Positions 32,753 to 45,900 of a stretch of DNA of 64,000 bases are shown one piece after another (position 1 is the stretch's first letter; each line of letters begins with the position of its first letter). The stretch comes from Monoplex corrugatus (lineage: Eukaryota > Mollusca > Gastropoda > Littorinimorpha > Ranellidae): assembly GCA_030674185.1 (NCBI GenBank), contig CM060312.1, forward strand, positions 72,124,237 to 72,188,236. Direction: 5' to 3'. A program made the translations under genes and the position numbers. A model generated the notes under the pieces. It searched no databases and was not told where the DNA came from. It saw only the letters and a list, made by a program, of their open reading frames with translations.

Positions 32753-32840
32753 GCTTGCTTGATCGATGTTTGCACCACAACTGTTTCCGCTAAGGGAAAT
32801 CACTCTTTGCATGACGCATGCGCATTTATCAGGCCTTTTC
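32753..32840 (-). promoter_or_regulatory. Makorin 5' flank with NRF1-like palindrome
   Basis: Just upstream of the ATG lies GACGCATGCGCA (32813-32824), a near-perfect match to the NRF1 consensus (YGCGCAYGCGCR). NRF1 sites are common in TATA-less housekeeping promoters. No TATA box is seen. The transcription start is not determinable. Confidence 0.5.
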
Positions 32841-33500
32841 CTGTCAAATGAGTGTTCTGAGCTTACTGTCTTTGTACTTTGTATCTGCTTCTATGCTAGC
32901 TGAATGGGTAGCGGAAAGTGTGTTCTATACAACATGGGAGATAATTCTCAAGAGTTATGTCCTTTGATTAAATGCAGTTTGTTAAAGATTACACGTAAAA
33001 TATAAAACAGCACAGAACTGTTGTGTGTGTGTGTTTTTTTTTATCATTTTCCACAAAAAATGTTACGAAAAAACAAACAAAAACCAAAAAAAAACAAACC
33101 AACATCAAGTGTGTAATGGAAAACACTATATACAGAAAAACCAACAAAAACCAACAACAAGAAGGAATATTTACGAGTGCTCCCCTTAATCGTTGTTCAC
33201 TTACGCAACAACAACAAACAAAAAGAGATTATGTAAACTCTCTAACTAAAGTTGTTTTTGTATGTGTGAAATTTCAGTTAAGTTTGCTCTGTTCAATTAT
33301 ATTTTTAGAATCTTTGTTCTCATACAGGAACAACCAGGTGGGAGGCAGTTGAGAAGTCACTACACAATATAATAAGTAAGGCTTCGTTTAAAAGTTTGTA
33401 CACATTAGTCGTGCTCACAACAAGTGGAAGGCCTTTGTATATCAATCAACAAACGAACGGAGATTATATGAATTCAAATTGACGGCAAAATGACACCTGC
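32841..33500. other. Intergenic, A-rich
   Basis: Low-complexity AAACAAAC-type DNA at about 33060-33240. No gene is seen. Confidence 0.4.
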
Positions 33501-33509
33501 TGTCTGATC

Positions 33510-33660
33510 TTAACCCTTTGACTCCTTCGCCCTATCCGCTAGCATCCCACATTGTCTGCCATGACAGCAAAGCAAAAAAGGAATCTGGTAGATAGGGAGA
33601 GGGAGTGAAAAGGTTACATTTTCGCAGCTGGCGGATAGGGTGCAGGATTGAAAGGATTAA
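33510..33660. repeat. Degenerate family B hairpin
   Basis: TTAACCCTTTGACTCCTTCG at the left and GGATTGAAAGGATTAA at the right, with an additional arm copy in the middle. Confidence 0.65.
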
Positions 33661-33922
33661 TAAAGGTAACACCTTCTCGAACAAATTGGAATCTGCGTCA
33701 CTCATACTTGTTTAAGTTGTAGGCCCCTAACACCTGTAAAACTTCAGACACTGCTTTTCGTCGGTTATAATCGCTGTAATAAAAAGGGTGATTGTGTGCC
33801 TCTACTTGTAAAATAAAATCTCTCTCGGACAAATTGGTAACGTCTTGAATGGCACGTGCGCTAAAAATAGAAAATTCAGCACTTGAGGGGAAGGAAAGCA
33901 GAACAATCATACTGCCTGAATG

Positions 33923-33924
<2 letters not shown>

Positions 33925-33982
<58 letters not shown>

Positions 33983-33991
33983 GAGAGAGAG

Positions 33992-34069
<78 letters not shown>

Positions 34070-34070
34070 A
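33925..34070. repeat. Long (CA)n microsatellite
   Basis: About 140 bp of CA broken once by ACAGAGAGAGAGAAAC. Confidence 0.95.
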
Positions 34071-34389
34071 ATCGTAGGAGTAAACAAATGTAACATTGAC
34101 CGGTGGTGATCACAACCCGCGCCTGAGGTACAGCTTATCGATGGGGCTGGGTGGGCTTCATGTCTGACAGCAGTTACAGCATCCAGTCTGACATGATTTC
34201 ACAAACTATCAGGAGCTACACTTTTGTCGAACAACACCATGCCTTGATTTCTTATACAGTTGATATACAGCCTGAATATCTAACATGTGTATGCCCACTG
34301 CCAGGCGTTTTGATGATATAGCGTAACTGTATGGCTTGCCAAAACAAAGCGACAAAAAAATCCAAAAGGATCCAAAAAAAAAAAACACG

Positions 34390-34560
34390 AAAAAAGACTA
34401 AGAACGCGTATTTAATACAACAAGACAAGCCAGGCGCATATTTTCAGCCAACTGGCCTTTGTCAAGCGTAAGCTCACAAACAAACAAACACCAGATACAA
34501 AAATTAGAAGAAAAAGATTGAAACTTCCCTGCTGCTGCGTCCAGCGTGAGAAAAGGAATA
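34390..34560 (-). repeat. Interspersed repeat family G
   Basis: Shares GCCAACTGGCC...GTCAAGC and GTATTTAATACAACAAGACA (as reverse complement) with 60990-61080, and the core with 53225-53450. Confidence 0.6.
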
Positions 34561-34826
34561 AACTGACTAAAATGACATCACAATGTGTTTTTGAGTAAAT
34601 ATGTTGTCAGAGCGGAAGTGAGATGAATTCTGCAATTTGAAAAGTGGTCATGCCATATTATCATTGCTTTATACTGAAGAGAGTCCAGCCCTAAAATTAA
34701 AACTATGATGCACTAGCTAAGAGTAGTGTTTGGAATGTAAAGTATCCTACTGTTAAATAATGCATACGAGAAAATATAGAAGAAAAAATATTTTTCATCG
34801 ACTGAATGTATACAATCAAGAGGTAT

Positions 34827-35427
34827 CATCATCATCATCAGGTGCCTTGCAGCATGGCGTTGGCGATCATGGACTTCCATCTGTCTCTATCACTTGTTGC
34901 CTCAAGCATCTCCTCCACCCTCCACGTCTTCAGCCACTATGCAAGTCCGTCTAGTATTTTCTCCCTGGGTCTACCTGGTGCTCTCTTTCCCTCCAGCTTT
35001 CCCGTTGTGACCAGGTGCTCCAAATCCCCTTTCCTCATAGAACGGCATATAAATGTTGCCTGTCTTTTCCGAATCTTCTTTATGAATGATCTACCTGTGT
35101 CTGCCTCCATCAAGACTGTCTCTTTTGTTTTCTTTGCTGTCCATGGAACTCTCAACATTTGTCTCAGAAACCACATCTCGGCTGCCTCAATTTTGTTCTG
35201 GCTTTGCTTGCTGACTGTCCACGCCTCACAACCGTACAACAGTATTGGTTCTATAGAACATTCAAGAACTCTCTTCCTGATGTTAACTGATAGACATTTG
35301 TTGGTAAGAATGCTTGCCATCTTCTTGAATGTTGTTTTGGCTTGGCCGATTCTGCCGGCTATTTCTGATGTGCATCTGCCGTCTGATGAAATGATCGTTT
35401 CCAGGTATTTAAACTTATCAACCTATC
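34827..35427 (-). mobile_element. Non-LTR retrotransposon family A, 5'-truncated, 12-bp target duplication
   Basis: Minus translation: [40 protein letters not shown] and RQATFICRSMRKGDLEHLV. ATCAAGAGGTAT flanks both sides (34815-34826 and 35428-35439). The 3' end is (ATG)n/(CAT)n. Confidence 0.92.
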
Positions 35428-35615
35428 ATCAAGAGGTATGGCTGATGTAAATGGATCGTGCCTAGTACAACAAACCCGGTGTGACCTCGGAATAGGAAGG
35501 AAAACGTCCTAAACTAAAGGCCAAGGGAAGGGGCTGAAGGGAAAACCCGGAGTCCCGGAGAAAAAAATAGAATGTAAGGACTGGAAAGGAAGGAAAGCAG
35601 AAGTCATGCTGCCTG

Positions 35616-35940
<325 letters not shown>

Positions 35941-35959
35941 AAATGGCAACTGTTCCTTT

Positions 35960-36270
35960 CGACTTCTCTTTCCAGGTCTACTAACACCAGCCCTGGTTGA
36001 GACGTTTACCTACCAATAACTAAACTCGAGGTTCCAGGGTTCGCTCTCCTTAGAGGCCTCGGCTTTTCTTCTCAATTTGACCGGAAAATCGATTGAACGT
36101 CTAGTCCTTCGGAAGGAGTCGAAAAACGAGTCGCACCCGTGTGCCTTCCGGCTGAGCATGCTAAAGATCCCACGGCAGTTGAAAATCGTAAAGAGCAAGG
36201 CATTGAGCGGCTGCCTTGGTATAAAAACATTGGAGAGATAGGTTGATTCCCAGGTTCCGCCCCTTGAAGA
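35960..36270 (-). repeat. Possible old SINE or repeat remnant
   Basis: Contains GTGTGCCTTCCGGCTGAGCA and AGATCCCACGGCAGT, and the head GTTTACCTACCAATAACT near an A/B-box-like GGTTCCAGGGTTCGC. No coding evidence. Confidence 0.3.
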
Positions 36271-36435
36271 CAAATTAGCCTTCTTGACTTTCTGAAGTCT
36301 TGGTTAAAAAAATGTGAATATGAATATGAATTTGAAGCGAAGGAGAGGGGGTGGGCGCCGCCTCGTGGTGCTGGTCCCGGAAAAAGTTGAGGTCTCTGCC
36401 ACTGAACTCCCCTACGACCCCAGGGTTATGGAACT

Positions 36436-36614
36436 ATCTACGTAAGACATCAGGACCTGGCCAGCTTGTGGATTTATGTGCAGGTTTAATACCTGTGCTA
36501 TGATCATTCTGGATCTTCTCCATCACATGGCACCTGAGACGTTAGTGCATATGGAATTCATTCCGAGCACGGAGACGTCATCTTGAGAAACTGAAACTGA
36601 AACTGAAACTGATA
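36436..36614 (+). repeat. Interspersed repeat family F, copy 2
   Basis: Matches 9198-9360 and ends in GAAACTGAAACTGAAACTGA, a retroposon-type tail. Confidence 0.7.
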
Positions 36615-36639
36615 ATCATTGGCACCAGACGTGAGAACA

Positions 36640-38370
36640 GTCTGTAGACCTACCTGTTGCCCATTGAAATCTAGCATTTGCCAGATGGGGAAAAAGTTTA
36701 GCATGGAATGGATCTAGAAGTATCGGGAATAAATGTGATGATGTGATATGTGTTCATTGTCACAGACCTACTCTCATTAACATTGCTGCATGTGATGGCA
36801 CTGCTTCTCGTGCATACCAACCATGATTTTCCAGCCTTACTGTTTCTTTTTCTTCTTTGTTTATATCCAACAGGCTGGGGTTAAAATTGATCCTTTTCAT
36901 TTAAAAGCAACTCAGAATAGGCACAAATCTGCGTTCTCTGCCATGAAAATTTGAGCGTGGAAATATAATTGGTGACAGATGAATGACTTAATTCTGTCCT
37001 GAGAGGCTTGCAAGGGTAAATATTTAAGTGTAGGCCTACTTAGTTTTAAGTGAATCTAATATTTTCTTCTTCTTCACTCTTTCCCAGTGGAGTGTACCTC
37101 CCTGTAAGGCCTTCTATATCGCATGCAAGCTAAGCAAGACTGACCAGAAAAGCCCTACCTTCGCACGTGTAGCCTTTCCTTCCATTTTTTTTACCTTAAA
37201 TTTTGTGGAATAATCAGATTTTTAAACATTTTGCCACTTTTTGAAATCAACACATACTGTTTGACCGTAATACTAAATGGAGAATACAATTAATCAAGCG
37301 AGGCAGAACATCTTAAGAATAGCGCCTGTAATGATGAAACAGCAATAAGTAACTATCATTTTCATTACTTTGCTTCAGAGAGAAAGAGGGCGGAACGTTG
37401 AAATAAGGAGTGTATGGGCCAGGGAAGGAGGGAGAAGGGAAGCTGGAGAAAGAGGGATCACCGGACAGTTTCTACAGAAACTTACAAAATCAGGATAGTG
37501 GAATGGAATAAAAACAATCATATCTGGTAACATCCGTGTTTGATGTTGTGGCCATGCACACCCAATAGGGCGCATAGCAGACGCCTTTTTTCTTCAAACG
37601 ACTTTGATTACAGTTACCTCCCCTGGTTCAGCTATTCTCAAAATATTAGGAAATTCTAGAATTTTAAACCCTTAAAAGCTAAGAAATGAGTAATTTGTGC
37701 ATTCTAGTTAATTAAGCAAAAAAGTATGTATTTCTTATAGGAAATGTCTTCGAGGTGAAACTCCCTCGTTTTCCTGAAATCAATAATTTTGTTGTTCGAT
37801 CGTTCGGCACTGTTCAAATTTCCGACCAGTGAGCCGTGACGGTAATCGGAAATTTGTAATATAATAAAAATAGGCCTACATTACGGTGATTCTAAGATCA
37901 CGATTAGAATATTGGTATTCTAATCTTTCTATGAACCACACCGCGCCTTTAATCATTAGATATTTAAGCTTGCATTAAAGAAAGTTCAGGCCAAGTCAAA
38001 GCGCGGCAAACCGCCAAAATGACCGCCGTTTGTCGGGATGTAGAATCTAATTCTTAATGATTAAAATCTGACTTAAAACATACAATTTCATTTATATTCT
38101 TGCTCTTTTTGTAAATAGAACTGATACGTTTATGTTGTGGGATGAGACTGAATTTGAGACGTGAGATCTTGAATTCAAAACAATCAGCCAGCCCGTGAAA
38201 AAATCTGTGGCCTACGACCCCTGCGTTATCGGCATAGTCCCCAAACAAACCGATCTAACGTGGCCACTAAAAACCTGTGGCCAACAAAGGATCGATGCCA
38301 CGATCCATGCCTTAGCATCATAGTGGTGGCAGCCAACTGAGCTGACATGGGCCATATTACACAAACGTTA
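36640..38370. other. Intergenic, no supported feature
   Basis: AT-rich with a few CpG-rich patches (37,990-38,030). No ORF with recognised homology. Confidence 0.4.
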
Positions 38371-38485
38371 ACTTGAACAACACAAAGAAATCAAAATACA
38401 AAAGTGAATTTTTTAAACGTTCATTTTTTTTTTCTCGGACGCATGTATGCACTTTGTTATGCCCACTCTGTTCTAGCTGTTTTTT

Positions 38486-38551
38486 CCTTATTTGTTTGTT
38501 TGTCTGTTTGTTTGTTTGGTTGGTTGTTTGGCTGGTTGGTTGGTTGGTTGG

Positions 38552-38612
<61 letters not shown>
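38486..38612. repeat. (TTTG)n-(TTGG)n-(TC)n microsatellite
   Basis: Compound tract: TTTG/TTGG steps then 52 bp of TC. Confidence 0.95.
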
Positions 38613-38890
38613 CTCTCCAGCCTGCATACTCCATCTTCAGAGAGAGTGCGTGCTGGGTGTTTTCGTGTTGCTATAAGCCACCAAACACAGACATGACTTC
38701 CTGGATCTTTAACGTGCATATTTCATGTTCTGCATATGTATACACGAAACAGAGGTTTAGTCACTTAACATGTCTGCACACATGTTTGTTTTGGAGATTG
38801 GAAATATGTCCATCCTTTTACCTAGGAGGTGGAAGATGGGCCTACTCAGGCAGAATCAAACTCCAGACCTTCAGATTGGAGAATCTGAAT
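38613..38890 (-). repeat. tRNA-derived SINE family S3, copy
   Basis: Shares CTCCATCTTCA, ATAAGCCACCAA, CCTGGATCTT and TGTATACACGAAA in order with 26560-26920. Tail next to the TC microsatellite. Confidence 0.65.
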
Positions 38891-41045
38891 TTATTCCATG
38901 AGAGTTCGTCTCACACAGTTTTATATGTGCTCCAGCCCAATCTGCCAATGACGATATAGTAGGTACCTCAAGCCTGCGCAAAGCCCCATGTGCTGGCAAA
39001 GTCTTGAAATGGACACGATTAAGAGGGGGAGAGAAAAGGACTAAGGACACCTACACCACATAGATCACACCACAAGAAAGACTGCAGCAATTAAGACAGG
39101 CAACAAACAGGCCAATTATTATTCCAGGGAGGATTGAACTCAAAAACACGAAATCTGGGGTAGATGGCTATATCAACTGTACCAGCCAATCCACACAAAA
39201 TCTGTATTGCTGATAGGAAGAGCACGTGCATGGCAATGGAGTTGACTGTAACACACATGAAGAAATTAACGATGGTGACAGAGGAGTTTGAAATATAGAT
39301 CTGAATATACCAGACATTAGGATATCAGTTAATATCACCACAGTGTGCTGCATATGGACGTAAAACCAGATTACACAAGTTTTCAAATTTTACAGTTTTA
39401 TTAGCAATCTGTAAAAATTGAATACAAAACAGGTTTCAAATTAGAAAAGTATTCATGGATGTAATTATGTAAAGATACTATATCAAAATACAAATGTACA
39501 ACGGCAATCAAATGTAACACGTACAGTTCATGTAGATATACAAATAAGGGCTGATATTCATTACGACGTGAATAACGTTGCATAAACGGTTCAGTTCATG
39601 TAGATATATACATGTATGGACTGATATTCTATACAACTTGAATCGTATCACAACATTGCTTTTTTTTCTTATTCTTTCGTTCATTGTCTAAATGGTCAGA
39701 CCACATGTGATGTTGAATGTGAACCATTTTTTCTCCACTTTCTGCCAGTGCCATAGATGATTATATTCAATGTACATATGACAATTTCCAAGAGCTTAAG
39801 GAAACGGTTTGACATATCCTCCATCGAACATAGACTACCCAGTACCTACAGAACAAGATCAACATCTTCGTGTGCTCCTGGGAACCGCTTCTGGCACATG
39901 TCTTCTTCTTCTTAGGAAGATCTACTACTGTCTTCTTACGAAGATGTTCTTTGTCTTCTTCTTATAAAGACGCTCTTTTTCATCTGGTGAACTCAAGCAC
40001 GTGTACATGAAGTTTAGGAACCACTGCCCTGGCTTTATGTGTGTTCGGTTGGAAGAATCCTCTATAGACCTCTGACCTGTAACCTATATCCTTACCTTGC
40101 TTCCCCCCTTATCCCTTGGCTCATTACAGCTGGCGCTGTGAGCTGAATTAGAGGCTTGAGGGCCAACATCTGAGAAGACAAGAAGACAGTGGTACAGATA
40201 ATAAACTGTCCAAGATGTCCACATCACAGCTCTACAAATTGCCTAAAGGAGCAGACACATGAGCCGTTTTACCTGTAAAGCTGAAAAGAACTGTTTGAAC
40301 TTGTGCAGTCAGAACTATCAGTGTGGTATGGACGGAGTTCTACATGATTCTTTTTGAAAAGGATGAAGGTGCAGATGTAGATCGCGAGTTTCACTGTTTC
40401 GCTTATTAGGCGTCAGATGCAAAGTCAGCGCGTAATTGCTGTCCCCTGATACTGTTTTTTTTTCTAAATTTAAAAAAAATTGTTGCTTTAATTGTTCCAA
40501 AAAGAATCATCAACTTGATACCACTCTATCAAATACTTTGTCTTCGAATCAGTGAGTTTTCCCATTAATATCATCATAAACTATGAGGTCTACAACCACT
40601 ATGATATGTATTCATTACATTTCATAATTTTATGACTTCTTGAGGTGGCCCTGAAATTTCAGCCTTCAAGAATTTACCCTCTTGTTTGTACATCATCGCG
40701 GACGATGGTTTTCAAACCGGTGGGGGAAGGTGTAACAGAGTGCCTTGCTCTGTTACCATCTCTTTCCCATTTACTATGATGCTCAAAGGCAACACAGTTT
40801 AGTGTGCTTGTCTAGATCAAAAACGCCATGTGTTCTCTCAGCCAAAGTATACTTTTATTTCATAGCCTCTGCCCATCCATAGCTACGCATTGAACATTGG
40901 AAAGATCTAACCAATGCATTACGCGTATAAGACATTGCTGTCATACCTAAACAACGAGCAGCTGATCTACAATGAGTATATGTAGTCTAAAGCTGGGCCT
41001 ACAAATTTTGTCGTCATTATGGTCCCAATCTTCAATCTGTTACAC
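38891..41045. other. Intergenic; small duplications only
   Basis: CAGTTCATGTAGATATA is duplicated at about 39525 and 39592, CTTCTTCTT steps lie at 39900-39990, and a short hairpin GTAACAGAG...CTCTGTTAC at about 40731-40757. No coding exon is seen. Confidence 0.45.
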
Positions 41046-41051
41046 ACAGTA

Positions 41052-41310
41052 TTACGTTGTAGACCTATGGAACCTAGAGCAGACTATCTTTATTCCATGC
41101 CCCCTTCAGTACATTGTAAAACAAACACCGCGTTATAGCCAGTACGTAGCCGCCTGCTGAAACACCCACACAATGACTGCAGGTTGTGTTGCGGTTGTAT
41201 AGAACCCAGAGCGGACCGTCTTTATTCAACACCACCTTCAGTATTTGCGGCGTAATAGCCAGTATGTAGCTGTCCGCAAAACCGCCGGACAATGACCAGT
41301 GCGCCTGTTG
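41052..41310. repeat. ~130-bp tandem duplication
   Basis: Both halves carry TAGA(A/C)C...GAACC(T/C)AGAGC, TCTTTATTC, CCTTCAGTA and ATAGCCAGTA(C/T)GTAGC, then ACAATGAC. Diverged. Confidence 0.75.
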
Positions 41311-41528
41311 TGTGTACCCAAGCGCTGTGCTAAGTACAACTGACGTAAGACTTCATTCGTTTCTATCAGCTTTAACTGTAGGTACACACCAAGTGTTCAT
41401 TGTGTAGGTGATAACAACCAATCAGACCTTATCTGAAAGTACTGATAGTATGACCATCGCGCTTTGTTCCCACCATCGCGCTTTCTTCCCAAAGAATACA
41501 AATTGACAAGGAGCACCATAGCACTTCA

Positions 41529-41774
41529 CTAGCGGGCCCCATTAGCTCAGTTGGTTTGAGCGTCGGATTCACATGCTAATGGTTGTGGGTTCGATTCCTG
41601 GGGTGCGCTATATTAAAAGTGGCCACCTAACTGTCCCATCTTAACATCGTTGTTGTTCTGGTGGTGTCAGTATAGGATTAGATACCCCCATTTCCCCCAC
41701 TTCCCTGGGATGGTTATCCCCGTCAGCCATATCACCTTGGGTGGATGTCGACGTAAAACCTGAACCAAACCAAA
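41529..41774 (+). mobile_element. tRNA-derived SINE (family S1), complete, 11-bp target duplication
   Basis: Head TTAGCTCAGTTGGTTTGAGC (A box) and GGGTTCGATTCC (B box), body CTGTCCCATCTTAACATCGT. ATAGCACTTCA flanks both ends (41518-41528 and 41775-41785). The anticodon arm does not fold normally, so it is not a tRNA gene. Confidence 0.9.
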
Positions 41775-42139
41775 ATAGCACTTCATCTCTTGCCGCCACT
41801 CTCACCAGAAGTGACCGACCCAACGCTGTGTTAGACTGCTGTCACTGCAGCACTTTCTTCTTCCCTGTCTTTTTTGTCTTCTTCGTCGTCTTCTTTCTCT
41901 TTTTCTTTCTTCACCATTCGTTCAGATATCACGGTCCTTTTTCCCTTATTACCATTCTCCCATTTCCCGTTTTTTCCTTCCCTACCTATCATCATCAAGA
42001 GACAGAATAGACAGTCAGGCACTATCCACGGACTTGTCTTTTGATTGAGAGATTGCCCTTTCTGCTCTGGACACAAACGACACCACCACAGCAATCATCA
42101 CCCCTTAACCACTCGCTCCATCTCATATCGTTTGACAAC

Positions 42140-42790
42140 TCCCAAACAATACACAGAAAATAAGGCCTACAAACATAACCCAGTTCAACAATCCTCAAAA
42201 CAATACACAGAAAATAAAGTCTACAAACATAACCCAGTTCAACATACCCAGTTCAACAACCCTCAAAACAATACACAGAAAATAAAGTCTACAATTATAA
42301 CCCAGTTCAACAACCCTCAAAACAATACACAGAAAATAAAGTCTACAAACATAACCCAGTTCAACAACCCTCAAAACAATACACAGAAAATAAAGTCTAC
42401 AAACATAACCCAGTTCAACAATCCTCAAAACAAAACACAGAAAATAAAGTCTACAAACATAACCCAGTTCAACAACCCTCAAAACAATACACAAAAAATA
42501 AAGTCTACAAACATAACCCAGTTCAACAATCCTCAAAACAAAACACAGAAAATAAAGTCTACAAACATAACCCAGTTCAACAACCCTCAAAACAATACAC
42601 AGAAAATAAAGTCTACAAACATAACCCAGTTCAACAACCCTCAAAACAAAACACAGAAAATAAAGTCTACAAACATAACCCAGTTCAAACACCTCAAAAC
42701 AATACACAGAAAATAAAATCTACAAACATAACCCAGTTCAACAACCCTCAAAACAATACACAGAAAATAAAATCTACAAACATATCTAGT
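42140..42790. repeat. 54-bp minisatellite, about 12 units
   Basis: The unit contains AACCCAGTTCAACAACCCTC, AAAACAATACACAGAAAATA and AAGTCTACAAACAT. The 54-bp period (18 codons) keeps a frame open on both strands. Two alternating variants (CAATAC and CAAAAC) suggest higher-order duplication. Confidence 0.95.
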
Positions 42791-43990
42791 TCTATAACTC
42801 TCAAAACAGATATAAGGCAAACTCTACAAAATAAAGCACAGAAAATAAAGTTCACAAACTGTACTCAATTTAACCACTACAACGCGTAGAAGATTACGTC
42901 TATAGCGTCAGACTTCATCTGTGCCCTCTGCCACAGGGACTGTCATTCCCGCGTCGGACTGGCCAGCCACACCCGACGCTGTACCAGAATAAACATCTAG
43001 AGCGCAACTCCATAGTCTTCCGAGACTGAAGGATGCCTATATGTATAATGCATAGAAGATAACGTCTATAGACATTCTCCACTTCCACAGCTACAAAAAC
43101 AACGCATAAAAGATAAAGTCTACAAATATTATCCTGTTCAAGTAAAAATTCAGGTTGTCCCAAAACTTGGAGGATTCAGGAGAGTGAGGGGGTTGAGACC
43201 TCAACCTTTCTCAATAATAGCTTTAAGAGGGCGGTGCCTATCTCCTCTGCTTCTCTGCTTTACCTTTCTGAACCTTTGACGAAAGTCTCGAGTACACAGT
43301 CTCAGTTGATAGACTGAGAGCCGCATGCACCTATAAAGTTCCATGGGCATGAATCCCAAGACTGTTTTAGTGTCTAAACTCGTGCAGGTCGACTGGAAGG
43401 CGAGTGCTCTACTTCTGAGCCAATCAGGCCCCTGTCTATTTCAACAATGACCAAAACAATACGCGGAAGATAAAGGGTACAAACATTATTCAGGTAAACG
43501 ACTGCCAAAAAATTGTACAGAAAATAAAGTCCACAAACATTATCCAGTTCAGCAACTCTAAAAACGATGCGTTTAAGAAAAAGCAAAAATTATCCAGTTC
43601 AACGACTGTCAAAGTAGGCTAATGCATAGAAGATAAAAACTACAAAAGCATCCACTTCAACAAGTCGCAAAACAATAAGTTGAAGATAACGTCTTAAACT
43701 TTATGCTGTTCAACGATTTCCAAAATAATGCACAAAACATAAATTTGACAAACACGATTCAATTCAACAATTCTCAAGATAATATATAGATGATAAATTC
43801 TAAAAGCATTATCCAAATCTACAATTCTCAAATCAATACAAAGAAAATAAAGCATACACACTATATCAAATTCAGTGACTGCCAAAACAATACACAGAAG
43901 ACAAAGTCTACCAACAGCATCCTGTTCAACAATTCTCAAAACAATGCATACATGATAAAAGCTATAAACATTATCCTTTCGAGTTATTAG
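42791..43990. repeat. Degenerate continuation of the 54-bp array
   Basis: ACA(A/G)AAGATAAAGTCTACAAA, ATTATCC(A/T)GTTCAA and CAAAACAAT keep recurring at about 50-60 bp spacing. An unrelated insertion lies at about 43155-43435. Confidence 0.75.
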
Positions 43991-44119
43991 AATGGAGCAG
44001 CATAAAATGCACAGTTTATTCAATTTTTAAGAAAAGATTACAGAAAATGTTAGCAAGATGGTCAGGACATGCTTTTAATCTCCCTTTTTGTGCTCTCTGA
44101 ACATGATCCGTAAAACATC

Positions 44120-45160
44120 AAATTGATCTCCACTACAACTTTATCGACTTAAAAAAAGCATTTGACGGAGTCTGACACAAAAGCATTCGGCAATTCATGA
44201 TAAGTTTCAGTATTGAAGAGGGTGTTCTCTAGTAATCGAGTGCTGTATAAGAACTCAAGCAGTGCTGTGTTTCTGGACAGGCAATAGGGAGAATTCCTTT
44301 ATCTTTAGTAGGAAAACGTGAAGGGTTTCTACTAACACCGAGCTTGTTCAACAGCATCCTGGAAAAGATCTTGAGGAAAACACTACATCACCATTATACC
44401 TTCATCACGATTGGTAGCAGGCACGAATGCAATCTACATTTTGCAATGACATCAAAATTAAACTGCAATATCTCACAAAGTATCGTCAACAACACAGGCG
44501 TTTGGGAACGGAAGTCAGCAATGAGAAGAAAAGCAGAAGTACAGAAATCTACGAGAATGGTCAGAAACTGGAAAAAGTAGACAGTTTCAAGTATCTGGTG
44601 GTTAACCTGACCACAGATGACAGCTGCATAGCAAAAATAGGCATCAGGACTGCAAGGGCATCGGCAGCAGTGTTCAGATCGAACATAAATGGGGAAGCAG
44701 CATCATCAGGTTCACAGCCAAACACCGGTCATGAAGTGTTTTCTGCATATGCCTCGTAGCTTCAGCCTGCTCTAAGGATGTGAAACTTGGACATTGCTTT
44801 CTGAATCAGAAAAGTGAATCCAGGCCTGAAAGACCAAATACCTGAAGAAACTACTTGCCATGTTCTTTCTCGAATGTAAGATCAATGATTATTGTGGAAC
44901 TAGATCAGTACTTTGGTAAGCCTACAGTCACTGCTTCTGGCATATGTAAAATGACACAAATTTGCATGGTTTGTTAAGTCACGCGCCACAATGCATTGTC
45001 TAGGACCAGCTGCCATGTCACTCTGGAAAAAGGCCATTACTGAAACCGACCAAAGAAGCGCTGGGTAGCAAGCAGCAAGGCTGGACTACTCTCATTATGC
45101 CAGACCTGGTTGTTGCTGCACCTCTGAGACAGAAGTGGAGGATTCTGTCCGAGTTTCCCC
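44120..45160 (+). mobile_element. Degenerate LINE reverse transcriptase
   Basis: Fragments in different frames: FIDLKKAFDGV (RT motif A region), NGQKLEKVDSFKYLVVNLTT, and C-terminal MPDLVVAAPLRQKWRIL. Stops and frameshifts throughout. Confidence 0.7.
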
Positions 45161-45234
45161 AACAACCATGCTGTTTATGGGACAAGGAGCAGACGCAGTT
45201 CAACTCTCAGGGCCACCAATTATCATGCTACTAA

Positions 45235-45705
45235 CCATTTCACTCTCTCACACTATCCACGATGTTTTTTCTCAGCTTTCACTTCCTCATTCTGTCCGTC
45301 AGCTTCTTGCAAAATCCCATGCTTTTTACTCTTTCACTTCTTCCTATCCTTATCCATCACCTTTCTGCAGGATGCTGATAGATAGGGCGAGGGATCAAAA
45401 GGGTTAAATAATCAACAACGACAAAACAACTTATTCATCAAAGCCTGGGCCTGAACAAGCCGTTGTTGTTTCATGTCCAGGATATTCTATAGACACTGGA
45501 ACTTGTATGCACATATTTTTGTTTAACTATGACACTGGATTTTCCTACAACATTTTGCCAGGTACAACTCGTTTTATGTGATTTTTTTACGTGCATTAAA
45601 TTCATGCTACACACGGAACCTCGGTTTATCGTCTCACCCAAAAGGCTAGCACCCATACCACCATTCAAAGTCTAGTGGAGGAGGTGATGGAATGAAAGGG
45701 TTGAA
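45235..45705. repeat. Degenerate family B hairpin copies
   Basis: CACTCTCTCACACTATCCAC at the left, GATAGGGCGAGGGATCAAAA, GGGTTAA at the right, and a further arm at about 45672-45702. Confidence 0.55.
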
Positions 45706-45852
45706 CAACGGTAATGGAGCAGTTTAGGTCTCTCATTCCTGCAGATTGTTCGCATGAATGCATTGCTGGTACTTTTAACACTATTTATAACCCTAACACT
45801 AAACCTAAGTCTGTCTCCAACTGATCCTTTGGGCTGGTAAACTATTCACTGA

Positions 45853-45900
45853 AAAACAACAACAACAACAACAACGACAACAACTACAACAACAACAAAT
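45853..45900. repeat. (CAA)n microsatellite
   Basis: CAACAACAA tract. Confidence 0.9.

Noticed and set aside
41535..41610. tRNA gene
   Set aside because: A and B boxes are good, but the anticodon arm has the wrong length and pairing, and a SINE body with 11-bp target duplication follows. The 29,025 copy is the same.
42140..42790. CRISPR-like array
   Set aside because: The whole 54-bp period is repeated with no unique spacers, and the genome is eukaryotic. It is a minisatellite.
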